Assembly (NCBI RefSeq): GCF_002283555.1
Contig: NZ_MVOI01000015.1
Coordinates: forward strand, 186,001 to 250,000
DNA length: 64,000 bases
Direction: 5' to 3'
Origin: Rubrivirga sp. SAORIC476
Lineage (GTDB): Bacteria > Bacteroidota > Rhodothermia > Rhodothermales > Rubricoccaceae
Shown: positions 54,055 through 62,196 of the stretch, piece after piece
Layout: every line of letters starts with the position of its first letter
Numbering within the stretch: the first letter of the stretch is position 1
Notes under the pieces: generated by a model
The model's database searches: none
What the model was told of the DNA's origin: nothing
Seen by the model: the letters and a program-made list of their open reading frames with translations, nothing else
Program-made: the position numbers and the translations under genes

Positions 54055-55482
54055 ATGAGTCGAACGCGAGCCCTGGCCGACCGCGTGCGTGCGCTCGCCG
54101 CGGGGCGGTCGCTCCGCAACGTGCTGACGCTCGTCACCGGCGCGACGGCGGCGCAGGCGCTCCTGTTCGCCGCGCGGCCCGTCCTGACGCGGCTCTACAC
54201 GCCCGAGGCGTTCGGCCTGCTGGGCGTGTTCATCGCCCCGGCCTACCTGCTGGCGATCCTCGCCACACTCCGCTACGACGACGCGATCGCGCTGCCGGCC
54301 GACCGCCGCGACGGCGCGGGCGTGTTTCTGCTCGCCGTGCTCGCCTCGGCCGGCACGGGCCTGCTGCTGCTGCTGGGCCTCCCGTTCCGCACCGACATCG
54401 CGAGCGCGCTCGGGACCCCGGAGCTGGCCGCGCTGCTGGTCTGCGTCCCCCCGGTCACCGCTGCGCTCGGCGTGGCGGCGGCGTCACGGACGTGGCTCGC
54501 GCGCGTCGAGCGCTACCGCGCGCTGTCGGTCGGCGTGCTGGTTCAGGCGGTCGTGGTGGTCGCGGTGCAGATCGGGCTGACGGACGCCGGGGCATGGGGC
54601 CTGGTGCTGGGAACGACGCTGGGCGCGGTCGCCCTGGCCGGGTTCGGCCTCGCGTTCTCGGCTCGCGGACTGGCCGAGGCGGGTGGGGCCGACCTCCGCG
54701 CGCTCGCGCGTCGCTTCCGCCGGTTCCCCCTGTTCGGCCTTCCGGCGTCGGGGCTCAGCCAGCTGTCGGTGCGTCTGCCGCCGCTGGTGCTGGTGAGTGC
54801 CTTCGGCCCCGCGGTGGTCGGCTACTTCACGGTCGCCATCGCCTCGGTGGCGGTGCCGGTGGCACTGGTGACGGACGCCGTCGGGCAGGTGTTCTACGTC
54901 CGGGCGGCCGAAGCCCACCGCGAGGACCAGCTCGGTCCGCTCGTGGAGCGCGTGTTCGCGCGGCTGGCCGCGTTCGCGGTATTCCCGGTGCTGGCGGTGG
55001 CCCTGCTCGGGCCCGACCTGTTCGCGGTCGTGTTCGGGGAGACCTGGCGGACGGCGGGCGAGTTCGCGCGCCTCCTCTCGCCGTGGCTGCTCCTGGCCGC
55101 CATCGCCCCCCCGCTGACGCGCGTGTTCGACGTGACCGAGCGGCAGCGCTCCGAGCTGGCCGTCGGCGCATGGACGGCGGTCCTGATCGGCCTCGCACTG
55201 GTTCTCGGCGCGTGGTGGGGCGAGGTCGGCCCCGCGCTCGGCGCGCTGGCCGTCGGTGGGACGCTGGCGCGCGTCGTCCAGCTCAGGTGGGTCGCGCACA
55301 TCGGAGGCGCCTCGGGAGCGCGCATGGTGGTCGACCTCGGGCGGAGCCTCGGCAGAGCCGGTCTGGCGCTGAGCCCTGCGACGCTCGCACTCGTGTGGGG
55401 AGGCCTGGGGTGGGGGCTGGCAGGTGCCGTCGTGGGCGGGCTCGGCTATGCGGCGTGGGCGCTGCCCGCTACAAACGACTGA
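54055..55482 (+). CDS. polysaccharide flippase (Wzx/MurJ-like oligosaccharide exporter)
   Basis: A 475-residue membrane protein with about 12-14 hydrophobic helices. The start RNVLTLVTGATAAQALLFAARPVLTRLYTPEAFG is typical of the oligosaccharide flippase (Polysacc_synt) family, as is FGPAVVGYFTVAI near the middle and LFAVVFGETWRTAGEFARLLSPW later. It flips lipid-linked sugars across the inner membrane for surface polysaccharide. It stands apart from the wbp-like cluster. The ATG follows a strong palindrome within 5 bases. A bidirectional terminator follows. Confidence 0.85.
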   Translation: MSRTRALADRVRALAAGRSLRNVLTLVTGATAAQALLFAARPVLTRLYTPEAFGLLGVFIAPAYLLAILATLRYDDAIALPADRRDGAGVFLLAVLASAGTGLLLLLGLPFRTDIASALGTPELAALLVCVPPVTAALGVAAASRTWLARVERYRALSVGVLVQAVVVVAVQIGLTDAGAWGLVLGTTLGAVALAGFGLAFSARGLAEAGGADLRALARRFRRFPLFGLPASGLSQLSVRLPPLVLVSAFGPAVVGYFTVAIASVAVPVALVTDAVGQVFYVRAAEAHREDQLGPLVERVFARLAAFAVFPVLAVALLGPDLFAVVFGETWRTAGEFARLLSPWLLLAAIAPPLTRVFDVTERQRSELAVGAWTAVLIGLALVLGAWWGEVGPALGALAVGGTLARVVQLRWVAHIGGASGARMVVDLGRSLGRAGLALSPATLALVWGGLGWGLAGAVVGGLGYAAWALPATND

Positions 55483-55514
55483 GGGGACGAGCGGGTCTCC
55501 CCCCTCGTCCCCTC
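55481..55514. terminator. bidirectional terminator between flippase and helicase
   Basis: GAGGGGACGAG and CTCGTCCCCTC form a perfect 11-bp stem with a 12-base loop. The first arm overlaps the flippase stop codon. Confidence 0.7.
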
Positions 55515-55537
55515 TCAAGCCGTCTGTCGAGACCGGA

Positions 55538-57160
55538 TCAGACCTTCTCGATGGCCGCCATGCGCTTGCCGAAGCGGTAGTCGCCCGACTGCGCCAGGAC
55601 CTGGTCGACGAAGTTGGCCGGCACGTCGACGAGCGTCTGCGTGTCGTTGATCAGGATCTTGCCGAGGGCGCGACCGGGGATGTCGGCCGTGCGCGCGATG
55701 GCGCTGACGACGTGCTTCGGGAGCACGCCCTCGTCCCGGCCCGCGTCGATCGCGAGGCGGACGTAGCCCTCCTCCCGCGCGTTGCGGTCGCGGCCGTGCG
55801 ACGGGCCGCGGCTCGGGCCGCTGTGGTGGCTCGGGCGGCGGTCGTGGACCGGCGAGATCGGCAGGATCGGCGCCTCGGCGCGGGCCTCGCGGGCGACGGC
55901 GAAGGCCGCCGCGGCGATCCGCATCGGGTCCTCGCCGGACGTCACAAGGTCGAGGACCAGCTTCCGGTCGATGTCCGTCGCGGCGTCGAGCGCCTCGGTG
56001 ACGGCCGTTGCCAGACGCTCCGTGCGGACCGCCTCGACTTCCTCCACGGAGGGCAGGTCGCAGAACGGGATGTCGCGCTTGGCGTAGCGCTCGACGCGGT
56101 GGAGCAGGCCGCGCTCACGGGGGTCGACCAGCGACAGCGCGGTGCCGTCGCGGCCCGCGCGCCCGGTCCGCCCGACGCGGTGCACGTAGGCCTCCGCGTC
56201 GATGGGCAGGTCCACGTTGAACACGTGCGAGACGTGGTCGATGTCGAGCCCGCGCGCCGCGACATCGGTGGCGACCAGGATGCGGACCTTCTGCTGCTTG
56301 AAGCGGCCCAGCACGGCCGTCCGCGCGCCCTGGCTCAGTTCGCCCGAGATCGGCTCGGCGGCGTAGCCCAGCTCCGTCAGGTCGGCGGCGAGGCGCGACG
56401 TGGCCTCGCGGGTGCGGACGAACGCGAGCGCGCTCGTCACGTCGTCGGTCTCGATCAGGCGAACGAGCGCGGAGAGCTTGTCGCTGCTGCGGACGAGGTA
56501 GGCGCGCTGCTCGATGGCCGCGGCCGTCCGGTCGCCCTCGGCGACGGCGATCGTCTCGGGGTCGTTCAGGTAGGTGCTCGCGATCTGGCGGATGCGCGAC
56601 GGCAGCGTGGCCGAGAGGAGCGCCGTCTGGCGGCCCTGCGGCGTCGCCTGGAGGATCGTCTCCAGGTCGTCGGCGAAGCCCATCGACAGCATCTCGTCGG
56701 CCTCGTCCAGGACGACGGTTTCGACGTGGCTGAGGTCGATGAGCCCCTGGTTCAAGAGGTCCACGAGGCGGCCCGGCGTGGCGACGACCACGTCGACGCC
56801 CTGCTGGAGGCGGCGCGTCTGCTTGTGGTACGGCTGGCCGCCCGTGATGGGCAGCGTGCGGACGTTGAGCGAGCGGCCGTACGTGAACACGGCACTCGAC
56901 ACCTGCACGGCGAGTTCGCGCGTCGGGGCGAGGACGAGGGCCCGGATATGGCCGCGATCCGCGTGGGCGCCCAGCTTGTGGAGGAGCGGCAGCGCGAAGG
57001 CGGCCGTCTTGCCGGTGCCCGTGCGGGCCTGGCCGATGGCGTCGCGGCCAGAGAGCAGGACCGGGATGAGTCCCTCCTGGATCGGCGTCGGCTGCTCGTA
57101 GCCGAGGTCGGCGACGGTGGCCGCGAGGTCGGCGTGGAGGGGGAGATCGGAGAACGTCAT
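55538..57160 (-). CDS. DEAD-box RNA helicase (DeaD/DbpA-like)
   Basis: A 540-residue helicase. Q motif region YEQPTPIQEGLIP, motif I ARTGTGKT at 45-52, motif II DEAD at 152-155, SAT near 184, VATDVAARGLDID and HRVGRTGRAG. After the two RecA domains there is a basic, Arg/Ser/His-rich linker (~445-465) and a C-terminal DbpA-like RNA-binding domain (EGYVRLAIDAGRDEGVLPKHVVSAIARTADIPGRALGKI). It remodels rRNA or mRNA, probably in ribosome assembly or cold adaptation. An unusually long leader region precedes it. Confidence 0.92.
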   Translation of the reverse strand: MTFSDLPLHADLAATVADLGYEQPTPIQEGLIPVLLSGRDAIGQARTGTGKTAAFALPLLHKLGAHADRGHIRALVLAPTRELAVQVSSAVFTYGRSLNVRTLPITGGQPYHKQTRRLQQGVDVVVATPGRLVDLLNQGLIDLSHVETVVLDEADEMLSMGFADDLETILQATPQGRQTALLSATLPSRIRQIASTYLNDPETIAVAEGDRTAAAIEQRAYLVRSSDKLSALVRLIETDDVTSALAFVRTREATSRLAADLTELGYAAEPISGELSQGARTAVLGRFKQQKVRILVATDVAARGLDIDHVSHVFNVDLPIDAEAYVHRVGRTGRAGRDGTALSLVDPRERGLLHRVERYAKRDIPFCDLPSVEEVEAVRTERLATAVTEALDAATDIDRKLVLDLVTSGEDPMRIAAAAFAVAREARAEAPILPISPVHDRRPSHHSGPSRGPSHGRDRNAREEGYVRLAIDAGRDEGVLPKHVVSAIARTADIPGRALGKILINDTQTLVDVPANFVDQVLAQSGDYRFGKRMAAIEKV

Positions 57161-57512
57161 GGAGCGAGCGCCACGAGGCGCGGAAGGTCGAGGCGGCGCC
57201 TCGGGAGCATGGGATGGCCGTCGTGGCCTCGGGCGTCGCCCGGTCCGCTTCCATGCTCAACCTCCCATCCATGAGAGTCCCCTTTCGGGGGGAGCCTGGG
57301 CCGACGGCCTCACGGCTCGCCGGGTCTGGGTCCCTATCGATACCAGACTAACGCCTCACTCCGCTGGCTGTGCGCGCCCCGGGTGACGACCGGACGAAGA
57401 CGCGGGGGAGGCACGAGTCCCCTGCCAGGCATTCGGGTCGTCACCTCCACAGCCAACTGGCCGCCGACCCACCGCCCACCGGTACCTTGGTCGTCCCCTC
57501 GCCTCCAGCCCG
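57161..57512. other. 352-base divergent region between the helicase and the FemAB/GNAT-like gene
   Basis: The helicase side holds several possible hairpins: CGAGGCG/CGCCTCG with a 1-base loop at 57189-57203, and CCCC-TTTC-GGGG near 57280. An AT-richer patch (CCTATCGATACCAGACTAACG) at ~57333-57353 may hold the helicase promoter, giving a leader of about 180 bases. The right end holds the TACCTT element of the next gene. No ORF is supported. Confidence 0.4.
57483..57488 (+). promoter_or_regulatory. TACCTT -7-like element for the FemAB/GNAT-like gene
   Basis: TACCTT lies 24 bases before the in-frame CTG at 57513, which agrees with the spacing elsewhere in the window. Confidence 0.45.
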
Positions 57513-58442
57513 CTGCACGCCCCCGACGACCCTCGCTACGCCGCGCTCTGGGACGCGAGCCCCGGGCGCACCGCGTTCGACCACCCGGACGCCGTGGCGG
57601 CGTTCTCTGACGCGTTCGGCCTGCACGCGCGGATCCTGGCCGTCGAGGAGGACGATGCGTGGACGGCTGCGGTGCCGGTCTACGAGAAGCGGCGCGGCCC
57701 GTTCGTGGCGTCGGCGCTGCCGCCGCTGTGCCCGGTCCACCGGCCGCTGCTGACCGTGCCGCTCGCCGAGGCCGCCTCGCACCGCCGCGACTCGCCGCTG
57801 GACGTCCTCCTCGCCCGCCTCGGCGCCGAGGTGGACCAGGCCATGCTCGCCCTGGCCGAGGACGACCTCCGCCCCTACGCCTGGGCCGGGTGGACCGTCA
57901 CGCCGCGCTCCACTTATCACCTGCCGCTCGATGGCGACGTGGCCGCGCGCTTCTCGTCCGACGTGCGCCGCCGCATCCGCCGCGACTCCGCGGACTACGA
58001 GGTCGTCGAGGACCCCGCGCTGGCGTCGGAGGCCGTCCGCCTGATCCATGCCTCGTACCGGCGCCACGACCTGGACCTCGGCCTCGACGAGGCGCGGATG
58101 ACCGGTCTCGCCGAGGCCTTTCAGCACGCCGGGCTGGCACGGACGGTCGCGGCCCGGCGCGATGGGGTCGTGGAGGCGGCCGTCGTGATCGCCACCGACG
58201 GGCGGACCGCGTTTTACTGGATTGCAGGCAGCATTCCTGGCCCGGCCATGACCGTGCTGCTCGGCCAGACGCTCCCCCGGCTGGCGGACGAGGGGCACAC
58301 GTTATTCGACTTCTGCGGCGCCAACACGCCGTCCGTGGCCGAGTTTAAGCGGCGGTTCGGGCCGGTGCTCGCCCCGGCGCCCCTCGCGCGGCTCCTCCCT
58401 CACCCGGTCCTCCGACTGGCCGACCGGCTTCGGGCTCGCTGA
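57513..58442 (+). CDS. FemAB/GNAT-like acyltransferase, probable CTG start
   Basis: About 309 residues of the BioF2/FemAB-like GNAT group. The N-terminus YAALWDASPGRTAFDHPDAVAAF corresponds to the conserved opening of this family and lies upstream of the first GTG (57594). No ATG, GTG or TTG is found upstream in frame, but a CTG at 57513 fits the promoter spacing. Later motifs: FSSDVRRRIRRDS, LGLDEARMTGLAEAF, and the closing TLFDFCGANTPSVAEFKRRFG, which matches the acetyltransferase end. It may add an amino acid or acyl group to a cell-surface molecule. A conservative start is the GTG at 57594. Confidence 0.7.
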   Translation: MHAPDDPRYAALWDASPGRTAFDHPDAVAAFSDAFGLHARILAVEEDDAWTAAVPVYEKRRGPFVASALPPLCPVHRPLLTVPLAEAASHRRDSPLDVLLARLGAEVDQAMLALAEDDLRPYAWAGWTVTPRSTYHLPLDGDVAARFSSDVRRRIRRDSADYEVVEDPALASEAVRLIHASYRRHDLDLGLDEARMTGLAEAFQHAGLARTVAARRDGVVEAAVVIATDGRTAFYWIAGSIPGPAMTVLLGQTLPRLADEGHTLFDFCGANTPSVAEFKRRFGPVLAPAPLARLLPHPVLRLADRLRAR

Positions 58443-58451
58443 CCGGCCCCG

Positions 58452-59165
58452 CTATCCGCTCGCCAGCGTGCGGGCGACGGCCTGGGCAGCGGCGAAGACC
58501 GGCGCGTCGAAATAGTAGAGCGCCAGAGCGGGGATGGACGTGTCGGCCCCGGCGAGTTCGGACACCGCGAGGTAGAGCGCGGTGATGGACAAACTGGGCT
58601 CGAGGTGATCGAGGGCCGGGTTCTTGTACCCGCCGGCGAAGATCTTCGCCGCGACGGGAGTCAGGTTGAGGATCGTCCCGTCGGCGCCGAGGTCGGGAGC
58701 CCGGTCGTTGAAGGCCAGGATCGCGTTGGCGTAGGTGTTGGCGATGGCCTCCAGCGACGCCCGCCGCTCCTCCGCATCGGAGGGGGTCTGTCCCAGCTGG
58801 GGCGAGAACGAGTGCAGGACGCGGCGCCCGGGGCCCGTGGACGTGTTGAAGATGGCGGAGCGCGGCTGGATGGCCGGGACCGGGGCGAGGTCTGGGAACG
58901 CGCCGTAGATCGCCCCACTGCCTCCGCCGCCCGAGGGCTTCCGCCCGGACCCGATTGCGCTGCCCGCCGGGTCCTGGATGGCGCCGCGTGGCGCCGTCTG
59001 CACGCCTCCGTGGATCAGCGAAAGCGCGTGGCTCAACGCACCCTCCGCACCGGCAGCCCCCAGCAGAGCCCTGGGGTCGGGAATGACGCGACCCGACGCG
59101 TCGAACAGGCCCTCAGACAGCGCCGGGACAGAGACGGGGTTGGCATCGAACTCGCGGATGGGCAT
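58452..59165 (-). CDS. candidate divergent macrodomain (ADP-ribose-binding) protein
   Basis: A 237-residue cytoplasmic protein without an obvious family. Three stretches follow the macrodomain order. SGGGGSGAIYGAF at 78-90 parallels the GGGGVxGAI ribose/phosphate loop. RRVLHSFSPQLG at 114-125 parallels the KxVIHxVGP strand. ILNLTPVAAKIFAGG at 165-179 parallels the PxIGxGIFG loop. The Asn of a usual NAAN motif is not evident. I infer an ADP-ribose or related nucleotide-binding fold, perhaps without hydrolase activity. The ATG at 59165 starts MPIREFDANPVS; an upstream in-frame start at 59729 is antisense to the GT2 gene. Convergent with the GNAT-like gene, 9 bases between stops. Confidence 0.55.
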   Translation of the reverse strand: MPIREFDANPVSVPALSEGLFDASGRVIPDPRALLGAAGAEGALSHALSLIHGGVQTAPRGAIQDPAGSAIGSGRKPSGGGGSGAIYGAFPDLAPVPAIQPRSAIFNTSTGPGRRVLHSFSPQLGQTPSDAEERRASLEAIANTYANAILAFNDRAPDLGADGTILNLTPVAAKIFAGGYKNPALDHLEPSLSITALYLAVSELAGADTSIPALALYYFDAPVFAAAQAVARTLASG

Positions 59166-59178
59166 GGTCGTGGGGAGA

Positions 59179-59221
59179 GGAGAGGGCAGGGCCGAGGGGA
59201 AAGGAGAGGGCAGGGCCGAGG
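59179..59221 (-). repeat. 24-base tandem repeat in the leader of the macrodomain-like gene
   Basis: GGAGAGGGCAGGGCCGAGG occurs at 59179-59197 and 59203-59221, a period of 24 bases, with a partial third copy toward the gene. On the transcript this is a CCTCGGCCCTGCCCTCTCC pyrimidine tract just before the ATG. Confidence 0.6.
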
Positions 59222-59325
59222 ATGGCGCGGAGTGGATAGGTACACCGGACGGGCTCCCCCAGGCGTCGGGGGGAGTCGCGCGGTCTTGACCGGCACCCCG
59301 GCGCGGCGTGTGGGATCTTTCGGCC

Positions 59326-60066
59326 ATGCCGCCCGCCGTCGCCCTCGTCCTGCCCGCCCTCAACGAGGCCGACAACCTCGCCGAGGCCGTGGCCCAGGCG
59401 ACGGCCGCACTCGACCGCGTCGACGGCGGCTGGGAGCTGGTCATCGTGGACGACGGCTCGACCGACGGCACGGCCGGGTTGGCCGACCGCCTCGCCGAGG
59501 CGGACGCCCGCGTCCGCGCCGTGCACCACCCTAAGAACCGCGGCAAGGGGGTCGCCTTGCGAACAGGCGTCGCGGCCACCACCGCGCCCGTCGTGGGCTG
59601 GACCGACGCCGATCTGCCGTTCGACATGGAGGCGCTGGGCCGCGCCGTCGCCCGCCTCGGCGAGACCGGCGCCGACCTCGTCGCGGGCGTCCGCACCAAC
59701 CGCGAGGAGTACTCGCTGCGCCGCCGCATCCTGTCGGGCGGCTACAACGCCCTCGTCCGCACCCTCCTCGGCGTCCCGATGGACGACGTCGGGTTCGCGC
59801 TCAAGATGATGCGCCGCGAGGTCTTCGACCGGGCCGACCTCCAGAGCGACGGCGGTTTCGTAGACGCCGAGTTGATGGCGTGGGCCCACCGGGCGGGTCT
59901 CCGTGTCGAGCGGGTGGGCGTCGCGTTCACGCCGCGCGTGGCGGGCGAGTCCACGATGGCGGGACCGGCGTCGGTGGCGGGCATCCTGCGCGACATGGTG
60001 CTGTTTCGGCTCGGGCGGCTCCGTCCCCGGACGGCCGCCCGACGCCCCCGTGGGGCCTCGGCATGA
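59326..60066 (+). CDS. family 2 glycosyltransferase (polyprenyl-phosphate sugar synthase-like)
   Basis: A 246-residue GT-A enzyme. VALVLPALNEADNLAEAV starts it, then VIVDDGSTDGTAGLADRL, GKGVALRTGV, and TDADLPFDMEAL as the DxD-type site. The late region VGFALKMMRREVFDRADL and ESTMAGPASVAGILRDM is typical of dolichol/undecaprenyl-phosphate sugar synthases. It probably charges a lipid carrier with a sugar on the cytoplasmic face. A GATCTT variant element lies only 6 bases before the ATG, so the mRNA may be leaderless. The stop overlaps the next ATG (ATGA). Confidence 0.88.
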   Translation: MPPAVALVLPALNEADNLAEAVAQATAALDRVDGGWELVIVDDGSTDGTAGLADRLAEADARVRAVHHPKNRGKGVALRTGVAATTAPVVGWTDADLPFDMEALGRAVARLGETGADLVAGVRTNREEYSLRRRILSGGYNALVRTLLGVPMDDVGFALKMMRREVFDRADLQSDGGFVDAELMAWAHRAGLRVERVGVAFTPRVAGESTMAGPASVAGILRDMVLFRLGRLRPRTAARRPRGASA

Positions 60067-61670
60067 TGGAGCGCGCCCGACGGCTCGGCCCGCCGGCGTT
60101 CGTGGTCGTGGCGCTGACGGTCGCGGCCTACCTCCGCGTCGGTTACGGGTACGGCACTGGCGACCACGAGGAACTGCTGCCCCAGTTGCTGCGCGCCCTC
60201 AACCCGACGCTGTTCTCGACCGACCCGTACCTGCTGAATGAAGAGGCCGGGTTCAGCGTCCGCTTCGTGTGGCTGGGGCTGCTCCGCGCGCTGTGCCTCG
60301 TGATGCCGCCGCCGGTGGCCGTGTTCGTGGTGAGCGTCGCGGCGTGGGCGGGCGTCAGTTGGGCGGCGTTCCGGCTGAGCATGACGCTGGTCCCCAGCCG
60401 AACCGCTGCGACGCTGGCCGTGCTCGCGTCGTACGCGACGATCTACTGGACGCCGGGCAGCAACGCGCTCATCTCGCCGACGCTGGCACCCGAGTCGATC
60501 GCGTGGGCCCCCGCGCTGCTGGCCGTCGCCGCGTTCCTGCGCGGGCGCCCGCTCGTCGCCGCCGCGCTCCTCGGCGTGACCGCGTGGATGCAGACCCTGA
60601 TGGGGCTCCAGATCGGGCTGCTGCTGGGCCTCGTCGCCCTCTGGCAGATGGCGGACGGCGCCCCGCTCCGCGCCCTCCGCGACGCCGTGACGTTCGGACT
60701 CGTGTTCGCCGTCGTCGCCGCCCCGATCCTCGTCCCGACGCTCTGGACGCAGGTCGGCGCCCCTCCGCTCCCCGACGACGGGCTGACGACGTTCACGGTG
60801 ACGGCGTGGCTCCGGCAGGCGCACCACTACCTGCTCTCGGCCCAGCCCCTCGGGGTGCTGGTCAAATTCGCGATCGTGATCGCGGTGGGCGTCGCCGGCC
60901 TGATCGCCCTCCGTCGGCGCGGCGAGCCGCCCGTCCAGCACCTCCGGACGACCGCGCGGATGCTGGCCGTGATCGCCGTGCTGGTGGCGGCCTACGTGGC
61001 AGGGACCGAGGGCGCGGAGAGCCTGACGGTCGCCAAGATGCAGTTCTTTCGCCTGACGCTGATCGCCAAGCTGGTGCTGCTGACGTGGACCTCGGGCGCG
61101 GCCGTGGCCGCAGTCCCGCCGAGGTGGCGAGAGGCGGCCGACCGGGCGTTCGACCGCCCCCGCCTCGGGTGGGCGACGGCCGGAGCCGTGGCGGCGCTAA
61201 CGGTCGCCGCCAGCGTGGCGGATGTGGGACGCCCCGGGGCGATGTGGCACCCGCGCGAGCACATCGGGACCGACCTGTACTGGACCGAGATGCAGATCCG
61301 GGCCTCTACTCCGCAGGACGCGCTCTTCCTCGTCCCGCCCTCCACCACTACGTTCCGGAGCCACGCGCTCCGATCGGTCGCGGTCAACTTCAAGCCGACC
61401 ACCTTCCGGGACGACAAGATGCACGAGTGGCTGGCGCGCATCCGGACGGTCGCCCCGGCGCCGCTGCCGGACCGCACCGGAGATGCTGTGATGGCGTGGC
61501 GCGCGTCGCTGGACAGCGCCTACTCCGTCCACACGCCCGCCGGGTGGGCCCGCCTCGGCGACACGTTCGGCGCCGACTACGCGCTCGTCGATCGGGAGCA
61601 GACGCCGACGCCCCCTCCAGGAGACCCCGTGATCGAACACGGGCGGTGGGCGGTGTACGCCCTGGAGTGA
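60063..61670 (+). CDS. polytopic membrane protein, GT-C/DUF6798-like
   Basis: A 535-residue membrane protein with about 11 hydrophobic helices, starting FVVVALTVAAYLRVGYGY and followed by an acidic GTGDHEELLPQL loop after helix 1, as seen in GT-C enzymes that use polyprenyl-phosphate sugars. A ~150-residue C-terminal domain outside the membrane follows (YWTEMQIRASTPQDALFLVPP...). Such C-termini occur in DUF6798 proteins. The ATGA overlap with the GT2 gene suggests the GT2 makes the donor and this protein uses it on the outer face (inference). Acceptor unknown. Confidence 0.7.
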   Translation: MMERARRLGPPAFVVVALTVAAYLRVGYGYGTGDHEELLPQLLRALNPTLFSTDPYLLNEEAGFSVRFVWLGLLRALCLVMPPPVAVFVVSVAAWAGVSWAAFRLSMTLVPSRTAATLAVLASYATIYWTPGSNALISPTLAPESIAWAPALLAVAAFLRGRPLVAAALLGVTAWMQTLMGLQIGLLLGLVALWQMADGAPLRALRDAVTFGLVFAVVAAPILVPTLWTQVGAPPLPDDGLTTFTVTAWLRQAHHYLLSAQPLGVLVKFAIVIAVGVAGLIALRRRGEPPVQHLRTTARMLAVIAVLVAAYVAGTEGAESLTVAKMQFFRLTLIAKLVLLTWTSGAAVAAVPPRWREAADRAFDRPRLGWATAGAVAALTVAASVADVGRPGAMWHPREHIGTDLYWTEMQIRASTPQDALFLVPPSTTTFRSHALRSVAVNFKPTTFRDDKMHEWLARIRTVAPAPLPDRTGDAVMAWRASLDSAYSVHTPAGWARLGDTFGADYALVDREQTPTPPPGDPVIEHGRWAVYALE

Positions 61671-61761
61671 CGGCGAGCCCCCCGACGAGAGGGAACGACG
61701 CCTGCCCGGACCCTGCCCCACCGGGCCATCGTTCGCAGGCTCCACTCTCCCTCCCCTTCTG

Positions 61762-62196
61762 ATGATGACTCGCACTGCCTCCGCCCACTGGTCCGGCGCC
61801 CTCTCCGACGGCTCCGGCGCCATCTCCACCGAGACGGGCACGCTCGACGAGACGCCCTATTCCTTCGACACCCGCTTCAAGGGGGAGGGCACCGGCACCA
61901 ACCCCGAGGAACTGCTCGGCGCGTCGCACGCCGCCTGCTTCACGATGCAGCTCTCCCACATGCTCGCCGAGGCAGGCCACCCACCTGCCAAGGCCGAGAC
62001 GACCGCCCAGGTCCATCTCCAGCAGGTCGAGGGCGGCTTCGAGATCCCCTCCATCCACCTCGTCCTCACAGCCGACGTGCCGGGCATGTCGGACGATGAG
62101 TTCCAGCAGATCGCGACGACCGCCAAGGAGACCTGCCCCCTTTCGAAGGTCCTCCGCGCCGCCGACATCACCCTCGAGGCGACGCTCTCGTCGTGA
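61762..62196 (+). CDS. OsmC-family peroxiredoxin-like protein
   Basis: A 144-residue OsmC protein. The two redox-active cysteines are in SHAACFTMQLSHML and TTAKETCPLSKVLR, the typical OsmC pair. It reduces organic hydroperoxides in the cytoplasm as a dimer. The middle strands HLQQVEGGFEIPSIHLVLTA fit. The ATG follows a CTCCACTCTCCCTCCCCTTC leader. The stop overlaps the thioesterase start (GTGA), making it the first gene of a three-gene set. Confidence 0.92.
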   Translation: MMTRTASAHWSGALSDGSGAISTETGTLDETPYSFDTRFKGEGTGTNPEELLGASHAACFTMQLSHMLAEAGHPPAKAETTAQVHLQQVEGGFEIPSIHLVLTADVPGMSDDEFQQIATTAKETCPLSKVLRAADITLEATLSS

